Part shown: piece after piece, positions 10,501-23,687 of the stretch
Layout of the letters: each line of letters begins with the position of its first letter
How positions within the stretch are numbered: position 1 is the first letter of the stretch
Notes under the pieces: generated by a model
Database searches by the model: none
The model's input: the letters and a program-made list of their open reading frames with translations, nothing else
What the model was told of the DNA's origin: nothing
From: Microvelia longipes
Taxonomy: Eukaryota; Arthropoda; Insecta; Hemiptera; Veliidae
DNA: 64,000 bases
Assembly (NCBI GenBank): GCA_018340805.1
Contig: JACMZG010001863.1
Location: 20,465,936 to 20,529,935 of the forward strand
Reading direction: 5' to 3'
Made by a program: the position numbers and the translations under genes

Positions 10501-13500
10501 CACCATTTTACTGGCTAAAAATAATAACCTTGACTTTCATAGATAATTTTTTTAAATCGCTAAAACCATCCTCATTCATTTAAATTGTAATACATTAATA
10601 ATTAATACATTTTCATTACTTAAAAAAATTCAATTAAATAAAATTTACTACAGACCCATTAAGACTTGGACTCTAATGTATATCACGGAAAAACGGAAGC
10701 CATGATTATGTATTATATTTTTACTTAAGCAAAGTAAGTAAGAGACAAATTATGTTGTTTTTATCTCATTGCACTGTATGGAAATTATTCCTTAACAGCT
10801 TTAAGAAGCTTAAGTAACCAAAACCTTACTTTTTTACTAGTTTTCATCTCATAATTTCATTTGAATTGCCATTATGAGTACTATAGCTACGGTTGCTATT
10901 ATGACTGATTAGGGCAACTTAAATATAATTTATATTATTTCACAGTGAATACATTTGTTGTAATTAAAGTTAAAACCTCATGATAATTGTTATTGTATCT
11001 ATTTATACGTTTTTGTTCTTTTTTTGAAAAGGGAATCAAACATCACAGCTAGAGCTTTTAAACCTGCCTAACCTCTAAAAAAATAGTGAAAGGGTTAAAT
11101 TTGGATGATAGGTAATAAATAAATTGAGATAAAGATTGTATAAAACAAGCAAAAAAACAAATTATACTTTTAATGGCAGCAATTTTTTTAAGGAAAAGTC
11201 TTAAGAATTTAAAGTGATGATATACTAATACTTTTAACTTAAAGCATCATGGTACCAAATTAAAATAATCATTTATTATTTCCGTATTTCTAACCATAAA
11301 GAAAAATCTCAATCAAATTCTTAAGCCCGAAAAAATAAAGAAAAGGGAAACATGAAAATTAAGGAGTGTTTTTCAAAATCACATTTTAAATTCGTTGAAC
11401 CCTTGAAATGCCAGCAAAAACGCATTCAGGGTGGATTTTAACATTTTATACTCTCTAGATAGATAAAAATTCCTGAAAATTCTTTTTTCCGCATAAAAAG
11501 AAGTAGGGTAGGTTTATCTTTAAATAAAAATTATAAAAAGAAAAGGTTAAAATAAAAAATTAAAAAAGAGAATATCGCAATATCTAAAAAGATTAAAGAA
11601 TTTTTTCTACTCCCTTCTTTCGCTTTTACTCTTATCTTTACAGTTCTCTTATTTATTTTTTTATATATCTTCTAATTTTTTGCAGTTAAAAGCCTCTATT
11701 TTATTCAATTAAAAGTGTAAGAGAGAGAAAAGATTATGATAGAAAAATCAATGACATTATGAATGAATTGAAGAAAAGCAAATTTTTTATTTAAAAAACT
11801 GAAACTAACTGCAGCAAGCTGACCCGTTAGAATTTCGTCTCTAACCTAGCTGTAGAGGAACTTTGCTCAAAATAGACTTTAGGAAAAGTCAAAAGACGAC
11901 TCATTTGTTTTTAGAATGAAGACAGATTTTTCTCTAGGCATTGATACACTTAATGTTTCTAAACCTATGATTTAACCGCAAATAAACGGTCGCGCACAAC
12001 TTGTCACAGTTTTAGTAAAAGATATGAACTTAGCAGCTGTTATAATACAAAATAACTTAAGATTTTTTTCTTTAAGTTTGATTTCTCAATCCAACTAAAA
12101 ACGCACCAAACAAAAATAATCAGTTTATATATGCAGGTCTACTACAATCATAACTCTATGAGTATTCGACGATTTTTAGTTCTCGTTTTAGTTGAATTTG
12201 TCCTAAACTGTTTCACAGCTTGAATAAAGTTAATTTGTTTCTCTTAATAAATAATTAAAATCTTCAAAATATTAAATTAAGTTAACCTTTTCTCGCTTAA
12301 ATAAATTCCAAAATAATAAAGTTGAGAAACAGTTTCATTAAATCCAAATATTTTTCTATCCGTCAGTTTAACACTTACTCCATCTGGCGTAGGTTTTTAT
12401 TGACAGAAGTTTCATTATAAACTTACAATGAAGAGAAATATCATTTTCTTCAGACTTTTTCTTCTAAGTTCAAACTAGGTAGTTCTTATCTTAAAAATAA
12501 CTGTGAAATAATCAAATTAAAACGTTAATTAATGATATAGATTATATTTTACTCATTCTTGCTTGCCTCAGTTAATATTCACTCCTATCTCTCGGTACTA
12601 ATGTATGAATATTTTTAAAAATCTATTTCTTTTTCAGCGTCGTAAAATAAACATTTTATTAATTTTTTAAATGAACGACAGAGCTCTTTTATTATGATAA
12701 ACTAAATATTAGTATGGTATTTTGTTTTACAAACATTAATGTGTAATTAAAATAACTTAATGCTTTTATTACTTAATATTTGTAATTAAATAAATAATTA
12801 GTCCGAATGGTAGGATTTAAAAAAATCCGATTTGAATATTTTAATGGGAGTGAAATACCTTTGAGTTTGTTATTAAAAATATAAAAATGTAATAAGATTA
12901 ATAAAATTAAAAGGTTTTAAATCATTGTTATTATTTATAACTGCCATTAATTTATAATTGTAATTTAAACACATTAACAAACGTTTGTTCCACGATCAAA
13001 CAAAGATGTCATATGTTTTCTCGGACAAATAATAAAACCAGCTCTATTATTTACATCTTATAAACACAATATTATTTATTTCTCAAAATAATTCTTTGAA
13101 TATATGCGGATATCTGAAAATTAAATTTTTACCGTAGCTTCTTTTACTGTCACCCATCGATGAGTGCTTGAAATTTAGGCATATTAAAAATTTGACAGCT
13201 GGAATGACAGATGACAGACTACCTATCAACCTAGAAACCTAAGAAATCATTTCAAATACAAGTTGTTCATTTAAAGTTAATTATAGTGTGTCATCTGTTA
13301 ACTTCAATTGATGACAATACTGTGAGTAAAGTGGTAGTTGATTGATTCAAAGTAAGTAAATTCGCTGTAGAATAAACCAACATTTTATAGCCTATCAACA
13401 TATTATTATATTGAATTATTTTTTTTTAACAATTATAACTATTGCTCTTTTTCATAGATTTTTTGCATATTTCTATTGAACTATTGCATCTTTCGTTGTA

Positions 13501-13584
13501 GAAAACTATGAATAGACGAATTAGTAATACATTTTAATTAAAAAGATTATTAATATCTTATCATGAATTTAAATAGACTATTTA
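10501..13584. other. AT-rich stretch, no gene recognised
   Basis: No long frames and no recognised element. At 13130-13351 there is a less AT-rich block with repeated TGACAG motifs and a GTAAGT donor at 13352, which could be a non-coding first exon. Nothing supports it further. Confidence 0.4.
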
Positions 13585-14560
13585 TAGTGTGTAGTACCCT
13601 AGAATAGACCTCAATTGTGAATAATCGAATAGTATTCTTTTATTGCAAATAAAATACTACGTGTTGTGAGTAATAAACTTTTATAGACCTCAGTATAAGA
13701 TACATCATTTATGAACATTACACTACAATAGACTTGGGTTGTAAATAATTTATTGTGAATACAATACTATGTGTAGTGTGTATTACACTACAATAAACCT
13801 CGGTTGTAAATAATTTATTGTGAATACAATACTATGTGTAGTATGTATTACACTACAATAAACCTCGGTTGTAAATAATTTATCGTGAATACAATACTAT
13901 GTGTAGTATGTTTACACTACAATAAACCTCGGTTGTAAATAATTTTTGTGAATACATACTATGTGTAGTATGTATTACACTACAATAAACCTTGGTTGTA
14001 AATAATTTATTGTGAATACAATACTATGTGTAGTATTACAATAAACTACAATACTATCACTACAATAAACCTCGGTTGTAAATAATTTATTGTGAATACA
14101 ATACTATGTGTAGTATGTATTACACTACAATAAACCTCGGTTGTAAATAATTTATTGTGAATACAATACTATGTGTAGTGTGTATTACACTACAATGAAC
14201 CTCGGTTGTAAATAATTTATCGTGAATACAATACTATGTGTAGTGTGTATTACACTACAATGAACCTCGGTTGTAAATAATTTATCGTGAATACAATACT
14301 GTGTGTAGTATGTATTACACTACAATAAACCTCGGTTGTAAATAATTTATCGTGAATACAATACTATGTGTTGTATGTATTACACTACAATAAACTCGGT
14401 TGTAAATAATTTTCGTGAATACAATACTATGTGTAGTATGTATTACCTAAATAAACCTCGGTTGTAAATAATTTATCGTGAATACATACTATGTGTAGTG
14501 TGTATTGCATAAATAGACCTCAGAGAAAATGTAAATAGAATACTATGTGTGCAGTAAAAT
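13585..14560 (+). repeat. 65-bp minisatellite
   Basis: About a dozen copies of a 65-bp unit (TATTACACTACAATAAACCT, then CGGTTGTAAATAATTTAT, then GTGAATACAATACTATGTGT). Exact 65-bp spacing is seen between 13781 and 13846. Copies at the left edge (13585-13750) are degenerate and the core copies are nearly identical. Several core copies differ only by one missing base in a run or dinucleotide, and one near 14035 has a local duplication of ACTACAATAC. Confidence 0.9.
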
Positions 14561-15324
14561 ACCCTGCAAATAAAAGAAATTATAAATAATATATAGTAAA
14601 CAAAAAGAGTTTCAATGTCTTAAATCAAAGATCAATTAATCTCCTGTGTCTGACATATTTTCCTTATGCTGTGTAAATACATACATTTTTAATTCAATAT
14701 TTAAAAAAAATATATACTTTGTAAATTAACTTTTATATAATAATAAAATGTATAAACATGTAAGCATTACATCTCCTGGCCTACAATATATAATTAAATA
14801 TTTTTTCTCACCTTCTTCACTCTTAAGAAAATATTATTTTTAAACGAAAATATTTGAGCAAATATAAATGAAGCCAGGGAAGATAAACATTTTCTTCCGT
14901 ATTTAAATATTAAAACGCTGTCATATGTAATTTAAATTAAAAAGGAGCTAGGTGTCGAGAGTGGTTTTCTCCTATCTCTAACCAACCACTCATATTCTTA
15001 CCGCTTTCACGAAAATTTCACAATTAAATAAGAACTTTAAACATACGTTTCTGGGACAATAATACACAGGTGTTGACATCTAGTGGTTAAAAGTTCAAAT
15101 AAAAATCTAAAGTCACCTTCTTCCAAGCTGCAAACTTTATTATCTGATAAATTGTTCTTATTATATTTTTTGTATTTTTTGTATCTAACTTCCGACAAGG
15201 TATTTTTTATTATTATATTATTTAAAAATTAAATAATACTAATTATTGTTATTAATTATCACAAAATTTATTGATACATTTTTGTGATATATAAAAATAT
15301 CACTGTTGTTGGTAGTGATATGTA

Positions 15325-15745
15325 GGCCATGTTTTTACCATCATACTGTACGTTTTAAAAGTTTAGGTTCCACTTCAGGAACTTAAGTCATGTTGTTTAC
15401 CATCATTCTGTACGTTTTAAAAGTTTATATTCCACGTCAGGAACTTTATGTCTTGTTGTTTACCATCATACTGTACGTTTTTAAAGTTTAGGTTCTACTT
15501 CAGAAACTTAAGTCATGTTGTTTGCCATCATATTGTACGTTTTAAAGTTTAGGTTCACTTCAGGAACTTAAGTCATGTTGTTTACCATCATTCTGTACGT
15601 TTTAAAAGTTTATATTCCACGTCAGGAACTTTATGTCTTGTTGTTTACCATCATACTGTACGTTTTTAAAGTTTAGGTTCTACTTCAGAACTTAAGTCAT
15701 GTTGTTTGCCATCATATTGTACGTTTAAAGTTTAGGTTCTATTTA
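15325..15745 (+). repeat. About 62-bp tandem array with 185-bp higher-order period
   Basis: Seven units of 60-63 bp, each with TTACCATCAT/TTGCCATCAT, TGTACGTTTT, AAGTTTA and an AACTT block. Unit starts are 15391, 15454, 15516, 15576, 15639 and 15700, plus a first unit near 15330. Units 2, 3, 4 match 5, 6, 7 better than their neighbours (the CATTCTG / TATATTCCACG variant recurs at exactly 185 bp), so amplification acted on a three-unit block. Confidence 0.85.
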
Positions 15746-15749
15746 AAGC

Positions 15750-16862
15750 AAAAATAAATCCTACAGGATATGCAATGTTTGATTTAGAGTGTATTTGGGG
15801 GCACTACAGTGGCTCTGCCAAGTCTAGCGATCACTGGTGTACCAACCTTTACAGGAAACATATTTCACCCCCTCTTATCTTTTTCTAAGATACCTTAAAC
15901 GGTACTAATTCCTGCGTAGGCTTCGTCTGAAGCCTACCTGATGTTTACCTTGTTATGTTTAATATTAAATAATGTTTAATTTTTAAGTTAGGTTTCGATG
16001 TTGGTTTTTGTTGGAACAATATGTTTAAGTTATGCTTTTCATGTATGCTGTCCTACAACTTTAAGATGATTTCCACAGTGGAAACGATATTTTGGATTCA
16101 TAGTCTACATTGCCGCGGTCACCACAGAAATTCTTTAATCTTAAAAACTAATAAAAGACAAATTATCATTTAAATACGATATTCTACGACACAAACCTGT
16201 TACAATTATAATTATAGTACCATCTAGAGACATCACACTGATACACTCTCCCCTTCTTCCTTGCGCTTTATTAATCTATTTTTTCTTTTCACTCTATGAT
16301 TTAGGTAAGCAACGCAATGTCGTGACTGTTGTAAGTTGTTGAATAAAGTAATCAAATAATAATTCATTTAAAAGGAGTCTAAACGCAAGAAAATATTCAA
16401 TGATGCCTTTATCTCAACGCAGCGGAATCTGTTGCAATCACGAATAGTAACAAAAGAATAAGGTTAAGATGTATTTATTTTTAGTTTACCTAGAATTTGA
16501 AGGAACTTCAAAAGATTAAGTCAAATATAAGAACATTATTATATATTCATTATTATTATCCTAACTTTCACTGGGATCTTTAATTCACCTCGATTTTTTT
16601 CGTTTCGGTCCGACGAGTCGATTTAACGTATTCAAGACCGCAGTTATTTTTATTTACTTATTTTATCTATTAATATTATTAATTTATTTATTATATTTAT
16701 TTATGTTTACATCATAACCAGACTAACAGCTTATTACAATAAGTTTATAAGCCTTTGGAAAAGATCTGGTTTAGTAAATATAAATATACTTGATAAAACA
16801 TATTCAATATAATATTATTTTCATTCAGACCACATTTTAACAGAAACACTGTAATATTATTA
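15750..16862. other. Mostly unassigned; short coding-like patch at 15780-15860 (minus)
   Basis: A short minus-strand frame near 15785-15860 reads VGTPVIARLGRATVVPPN before a stop. Its composition recalls retroelement polyprotein sequence, but it is too short to assign. The rest shows no gene. Confidence 0.3.
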
Positions 16863-16994
16863 TATGATATTAGTTAGAGAGCACAAATAGGATAGTCGGA
16901 TAGTCAGTTTATGAGTTTATACTATATTTTCCTCATATCTGGACATATAGTCATAAACTGACTTTCTCGTTTGTGCCCTCTAATCAATATCATA
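16863..16994. mobile_element. Small palindromic (MITE-like) element
   Basis: Arms of about 50 bp (TATGATATTAGTTAGAG at left; CTCTAATCAATATCATA at right) with AGCACAAA / TTTGTGC and AGTCAGTTTATGA / TCATAAACTGACT blocks paired. The spacer is about 32 bp. No coding capacity. Confidence 0.65.
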
Positions 16995-17849
16995 ATAACA
17001 TGGATACCAATACCTCAACCTATGTTTAATTTATTAAACTAATTTACTGAAAAATGAACTTAAATTGTTTTATGTTTACACACCCACAATATAGTACATT
17101 CTTTTGATTAATTGTTTACTTTTACTCTTACTAGATAAACAATCAAGTAGAAACGGTTGCAGCAATTAAACTATGTCAATTTAAACTAGAATCAACAATT
17201 TAAACTTTTTTCTAACGTATGCTAAATCAAATCAAATAGCCAGATATGAGCTTTCATTTTGTTAAGTTATTCATTCTATAGACAATAGGAAAAAATCGTC
17301 TGCCACAAAAGACTATATTCGTATCTGCTGACTATATTGAATATTTCTCTGTTTAAACTTGGTACATCTTTGACATATTATTGACTGACTATAATATTCA
17401 TCCTTATACAGACTGATCCAGGATTACGTATTATAGAATCGGTAAAAATTATTTAAAACTTTAGAAAAAATGTGTAATATCTATTTTTTTTATAAAATAT
17501 CTACGTCTCAGTACTAAGCGATCCGATAAAGTGAAATAATTTTTTATTTGTATGAATGTACTATTTCAGTGAAAAAAATACAGGTCAAATAGCTTAACAA
17601 ATGGCAATTATATTTTAAGCAAAAATCAAGTATTATGAGTAGGAGAACTTATAAAACTTTTGAGAAATCCAACATGGTATATCAGAATAACGCTTCTCTT
17701 AAATTTTTAACCAACTCCATCATTTGTTAAACATTTCTAGTGTAGTTTATCTGACTCTAACAAGAGCTCAACCACGTTCATATCTACTACAGAACTCAGC
17801 ATATCTAAAAATATTAATTAAAGATAAAGGTTATTTATTGCATATGATA
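16995..17849. other. Stretch without recognisable gene
   Basis: AT-rich; nothing seen on either strand. Confidence 0.4.
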
Positions 17850-18075
17850 ATAATAATAATGCCCGTTAAGTGCCTTGCGACCCATCAAAAATAACCCCTT
17901 CGGGAACAACCACAAGTGATAGTAGCAACCGTTACGCTCAAAGAGTAATCTAAAGTTAGCAACAAATCATTAGAACAACAATCCTATATAAAATGAGAGC
18001 GTGACCCCGTAGTGTATGTGAGTATAATAACTGTCGCCTAAACAATCTGGACCACAGAGACTTTTTAAGGTCGTT
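17850..18075 (-). repeat. Possible SINE-like unit with ATT-repeat tail
   Basis: Read on the minus strand, a compositionally distinct 210-bp block (with GGTTGTTCCCGAAGGGG and ACGGGCATTATTATTATT) ends in an ATT microsatellite, the tail type of RTE-mobilised SINEs. No clear A/B boxes and no second copy in the window. Confidence 0.3.
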
Positions 18076-20834
18076 TTATCATTGCATATGATACAATAAA
18101 TAAAGAGATGTACATAATATACTGGATATAGTATACATAATAAAGGATCTGTACGCATAGATATAAATAATATTAAATAAATTTAAAATTTTTCAATAGA
18201 TAATGTTTAAAATAAAGTTACTTTATGACTTTTAAATGCATCTCTTAAAGAAAATTAGACATTATCAAAGTTTAATTGTTTGACATTTAGTCGAGATAGA
18301 AATGTTAGGAAATTCCGACAAGAGATAAGATTGTCAACGCTAACAGAAAATTTAGCTCTTTTAATGTTTAGTGAAAATTGTTATCAGGTATTTTGAATGT
18401 TTCACTTGATAGTATTGTGGTTTGAAACCACATTATACCACAGGAGTGGCTAACTTTCTACCTCAATAGAACTAATCACAACTTCTCTGTTTCTAAAGCA
18501 GTATTCCCAATTAAACTCTCGGTATCTGTGTATAGTGCCTGTTATCTAACTGAAAACTATTTTCCTTTAAAGCCCTTCTTTTCAACAGTTATAATAGTTT
18601 ATGATAAAATAATCAATGGTACATTCTGAAATATTAAACTTATTTAGTAAGTAAATTTGACATTGAAATGTTAGATTTAAAGATCGCAGTCTCCTACGTT
18701 AATAATATTTTAGATGCTACCTATCTACTTTTTCATCTTCTACTATTTAATATTTTTTGATTTCATTCTCTTGATTTTTAAAAATTAATAGTAGATTTTG
18801 ATTTGTGTTCATGACATATTTTGAACAGAAATAAAATCATGCTACACAAAATAAGTATATTTTTTTTAAATTTGCTCAAAAAACTTTCCAAATGGTATTT
18901 TTACAATATAAAAGTCCCAGAGGCAAAAAAATATTAGCTTTGATCCCAACGGTTTAACTCTTTAAAGTGACTTATTTTGGCTCGCAGATAAAGGATCAGG
19001 TGTTCTGGAATTTCGGATCTGGTAATTTTTCCCCTTAAAGAACTAAAATTGAGCCCCTATTTAGATATTGCCATGTTGCGAATACCGCTATTGAGTCCGC
19101 TCAGTTAGCTCTGGGTTAGTCTTGTACTGACAGTGATCATGTAGTCTTAGTCTGCAAGGTTCTCAGGTGGCTATATGTTTATGTAAGGAAAGAAACTAGG
19201 ACTTTCTGCTAGCGCCCAATAGCAGGGTTAGTCCAACTTGGAATAGCCGACAATATGTCGCAAGTAATTTTTGATCATCGCCCAATATGGGGTCAGAGCT
19301 AATAAGGGCAACTGTTCAGGTACGACTCAATAAAAACACTTCGCACCTAATTTTTTGATCCCGCTCTCCTGTTCAAATATTGGAAAATAAAAAATCATGA
19401 AAAAGGATAAATATCACTAATTTAAACTCTAAAACATAATAAGTTTAAACCTTCAAATTTTTATTCTCAAGTTGGCACATTCAACCATAATTGTTAGCTC
19501 AACCAACCATAAATTATCAAACAGCGGGTAATGTAGAGTTGTTATGAAAAAAAAATATTTTAAAATTCTCATTTATAATAATTTGACCTATAGCGCTAAA
19601 AATCTTTATTTTTATGAAATTTTAGTTTTTACCCATTTTCATTACATTATTATTTACAAGACCTGTTGAGGTCTTACTTTTCTCTTGAAACCCTGTAAAA
19701 ACATATACTTCCATGGATTTTGTGGGTTAAATGGGGCAAATCAGGGATTTTATAGTATTTTTGGTAATATTTAAACAGTTTTATCTTTAGTTCTATAGGA
19801 AAAAATTAGATTGTTAAAACCCCGATTTTTCAAGAATTTAACAAACTCAACTCTTTTGATAAAAACAAAAACAACACCGCTGTAGAGAATAAAAGAAACG
19901 TGGGACTTCCTTCGGACTCCAAAGAGGCCCGGGGGCAAGATTTACTAAACTAAAATGTGGTACTTAATCGATCAGGTATCCAAAATAATTCATTATAGAA
20001 AAGTAATTATATGGGGCTCGATACTCAGCTTTTTTATCAAGTATTTTGTGGTCTTTATCTTTTTAAATAAATAACTGAGCTATCCTGTTAACACATGCTA
20101 GACACTTTTACAGAAGAATACCTCAAAGTTAATAAAATAAAATGCAAATTTATTGTTCTAAGCGTGAAAGAACTGTTAAGGCTTCAAGCAATTATTTAAT
20201 AATTATAATGTTCACGGTCTATATTAAAAATTAAAACCTAATAAGTACTCCTTTCAATAAAATACTTAATTTTTTAATACCTTTAATTATAATAGAAAGA
20301 AAAGTGAGACTTACTTGATACACATACACTAAATACGCGTTTTCTCATAAAATATTAACTTAAATAAAAAAGAGCTTAATAATATACTTTTGAATTACAT
20401 TAAAATTTACCTATTTTCAAAAGAAGGATTAAAATGAAGGAGTTTCAATCTTTTATGGGTTGAACCCGACATATCATATCTCAGGAAAACACTCTGTTTT
20501 AAATCCTATAAAGAGCAATATATAATACATTTTAAATACCCATCCTTATAAGATTGGTTATGAGGATTGTAAAAGTTATTATTCAATGATTATTATTTTT
20601 TAATTTGTTAATAAGATTTCACCTTTAGTAACTTTTTTGCTGCATTAAGTACAAATTCTTAGGAATAAAATTCGTTACATAATGTAATAAATAATTGCCT
20701 CATACATTTTCCAGTATTGATTTAATGTTAGATTTTGTATGCTAAGGTGATTATTCTAGTAATTTAAATTCTAAAATTAGTAAATTCCTTTGTACTTTCT
20801 ATTTTAAATACAAGAAATCAGTCTAATATGATTT
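18076..20834. other. Long stretch without recognised gene; GC-richer island 18940-19370
   Basis: The island 18940-19370 contains two related motifs (GCGCCCAATAGCAGGG and CGCCCAATATGGGG) and GGGTTAGTC-type words. It has no long frame and no match to other parts of the window. It may be a remnant of an unrecognised mobile element. Confidence 0.3.
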
Positions 20835-20835
20835 A

Positions 20836-21105
20836 ATATAAAAACCCAAGCTTTCAACGAGGGAACTAAGTCTTCGTCAGAGGCTGTAATCTATCTGACA
20901 CACCAAAAAAAAGCTATCAACCAAAATCACGTACATTATCAATGATTAATATATTACTTGTTTAATATATTAGATTTTAATTTTGAATTTGAAGTTTTTA
21001 ATGCTTGTTCTTATAATTTTGGTTTTTGTAGTTTGTCTGTTCTATTGTATTGTACCCTCTGACGTAGACTCGGTTCCCTAGTCGAAATCTTGGGTTTTAA
21101 TATTA
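20836..21105. mobile_element. Foldback repeat with hammerhead-like cores
   Basis: Inverted arms of about 48 bp (20836-20884 and 21055-21103) share AAAACCCAAG/CTTGGGTTTT ends. The left arm (minus) has CTGACGA (20874-20880) and GAAA (20852-20855). The right arm (plus) has CTGACGT (21059-21065), a GACT/AGTC helix (21067-21070 with 21080-21083) and GAAA (21084-21087). CUGANGA-stem-GAAA is the hammerhead ribozyme core order. Possible Penelope-like terminal repeats in inverted orientation; not proven. Confidence 0.5.
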
Positions 21106-22409
21106 AAAAATTATCATGAAAGATTAAACTTATTATCAATTATCATTAGGAATTAAACTATCATGTAAGATAGGTTTTGGTATTTTTTTAAATTGAATTA
21201 CTATTATGAAAGCGGTTAGTTTCAAAGGGATTTAGAAAACATTTATTACAAATGTACCTCAAAAATATAGATTTTCTAGAGACAATGCAGAAATTACAAA
21301 ATATAATGTACTTGAAAATTTAACCGGAAAAATTATAGGAAAGTTCGTCATGATTTAAACAGGAGATTTTTTCAAACAATACACTTTTTTCTTTTTTACA
21401 TTTTCAGTTGTTATCTGGAAAAGGACTTTCCGCTTTTTAAAAAGGAAGAATAATCTTCGAATATGGTTCTTTTTTGAAAAAAACCAAAACAAAAAAGGGT
21501 TCCGTTGGAAGCTTTTAGGAACAATGGATATTCCAAATGATACAGGAGAAATCTATTTTTATTCTTCTAGTAAAGAATGAGATGTTACAAAAAAGCTTGA
21601 AATGTTTTTTTTAGGTCCAAGTTAATACGTGGTGCGGACAGCCCCTGATTAATACCACATGTTAAATACTCTTCTCTTTCTTTTTTTTCTGCTCTGGCAA
21701 ATTTGGTGCACAACATAACATAAAAAAAAGTTTAAAAAATTTGGGTGAGAAGTGTGAGACGGTTTTTCTGTAATAGAGGTCGGTGTTAGAAAATGTTCCC
21801 TATCTTCTTCTGTTAAAGAGTGGTTCTTTCTGAACCAAGGTTTTTGCTTCAGATGAATGGTTTTCGGGGAAAAAAGCCTTTTTTCTCCCCTTGCTAAAAC
21901 CATTACTCCGCGGGGTAAGCTTTAAAACTGTTGCCTCAAACCCTTAGTAAAACAGCAAGGAAAACAATACAGTTTTGCCCCTCATATGCCCCTCGGGTCT
22001 GATGCTGACAGGGCCCAGCCTATTTTAGTGTTTTTGACAATAGAAAAGAGAAAAGCGATTGAACCGTTAACATCTATTTTCACAGGGGGGAGGGTTTTTC
22101 TTGTGCCTTACTCTATCATATCATTTGTCACAGATGAATATCTATTACCCCTCAAATACTTTATTACGATCCATGTCCACTATATTGAAAGACAGCTCAT
22201 ATATTCTTATTTACACTATCAAGTAAATCTTTATTGTTTATTGTATTTTAAATAAACAGCTATATTCTTTATACTTATGTATACAATGACAAAAACAAAT
22301 TGTATAATACTAGTGTTACGTCCTTACTTTACTTATATCTATGAGATCCATTCGACCCAAAACTCATTTAACATAATTCTTAAATTACATTAATTACACA
22401 CGGTCTTTA
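21106..22409. other. No gene recognised
   Basis: Contains 84- and 89-codon frames (21649-21903 minus, 21986-22255 plus) without recognisable motifs or splice context; judged chance frames. A GC-richer patch lies at 21620-22110. Confidence 0.35.
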
Positions 22410-22921
22410 TTTTTACTTTTCCTCATTTATACCGTAAGTATATAGGAAAAGTCTTGTGTTGGTAAAATAATCCGAAATTGGTATTTCAACTTAACCGTTT
22501 CAAGTGTGTTAAAGGCCAAGTAGTTTTCACAAAGTTGCTTGTCTTTATGTCTGATTGTGGGTAGACTTCAAAATCAATAAAAATTCAATTTTTAGGTCTA
22601 GTTGCGCTATCCGAAAAATATTTTTATGACGTCATAAACCTGCAATATTAATTCAGCAAAAACTTTAAAATTTCATTGACCCGGAAAAATTAGTGGATCG
22701 GTTTGAGATGTGGCAAGCATGTAGTCATATATAAGAACAACATATGTGCTATATTTATCTCACTATCAGGAATATTGCAATTTTTATTGAATTAATTGTA
22801 CATGTTTTTTTAAAAATTCGAAAATATCCGGGAAATAATTGGTACAATTACATGCTTATATGTAACAAATTGGTTTACTAAGTTTAATTTTAAAGCAGAA
22901 AGTTAATGCAAAGTTTAATGC
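22410..22921 (+). mobile_element. AB dispersed element, left part, interrupted by BEL-1
   Basis: Begins with the A end (TTTTCCTCATTTATACCGTA) and follows the 9.4-kb copy through CAAAGTTGCTTGTC, CGAAAAATATTTTTATGACG and later blocks. It is cut at 22921 by the BEL-1 LTR. The last five bases AATGC (22917-22921) are the target duplication and the element resumes at 30277. Confidence 0.6.
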
Positions 22922-23397
22922 TGTAGGGGCAAGAGGGTTTAAGGCCCTGGCCAACCTTCCTACTAAAATAAGGGTTGGATTCATGCCTGCACAAGTTTCG
23001 CGGGTGGAACAAGTAAAACATAATGTTATACAAAATATAAAACATAGGGTGAAAAGACAGGTAAAATTAAAAGGAAAAGAGATTTTGGTGAAGTACCTGG
23101 CTTAATATTTTAAAGATGACCGAGATGGCCGGGTGGAAAATTATCAAATATGGAGACGCGTCTATCGAGTCCACGACCAATGCTAGACTGATTAGTATTC
23201 CTCTTCTTCGCCTTGTATATGATTATCGTTAATTACTATAATTGTCGCTAGGTTGCGGCGGCATCGGTACTTTAAGCTCGTATACATGGAAAAGGAAAAG
23301 GGAATTTCACCAAAATATACTAATAAAATAAATGAAATAATAAAGGGCGGCTTAATAATTAATAAAAATAAAATAAAAATGGGACTTGGCTCTAACA
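22922..23397 (-). repeat. BEL-1 3' LTR
   Basis: 476 bp, TG...CA, direct repeat of 29792-30276. Just inside it on the minus strand is a purine-rich AGTGGGCGGATTA (about 23398-23410), the likely polypurine tract for plus-strand priming. Confidence 0.93.
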
Positions 23398-23687
23398 TAA
23401 TCCGCCCACTAAAAAAGGCTACTTTTTTAAATAAAATAAATGATAAGTTTTACTCGTAAGTGAAAAAATAAGAAGGGTACTCAAAAAAAATATCTAAGAT
23501 ATTTTAAAACTCAAAAGGATAATTAATACTTGGTAAGAAAATTGGAAATTCATCAATAAACATAAAATGATTGGCTTTTTAAGATTAAACATACATAAAA
23601 TAATAAGAGTGGCTTAACATAAACAAACAAATACTTCTATATAAGTTCATAAGGAAAAAAACGTTGAGTAGAATATAAAATTAAAAA

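Noticed and set aside
13250..13357. Non-coding first exon ending at GTAAGT
   Set aside because: Only a donor supports it; no promoter motif, acceptor or coding exon could be linked.
13585..15745. CRISPR-like array
   Set aside because: The arrays are contiguous tandem repeats without unique spacers, in a eukaryotic context.
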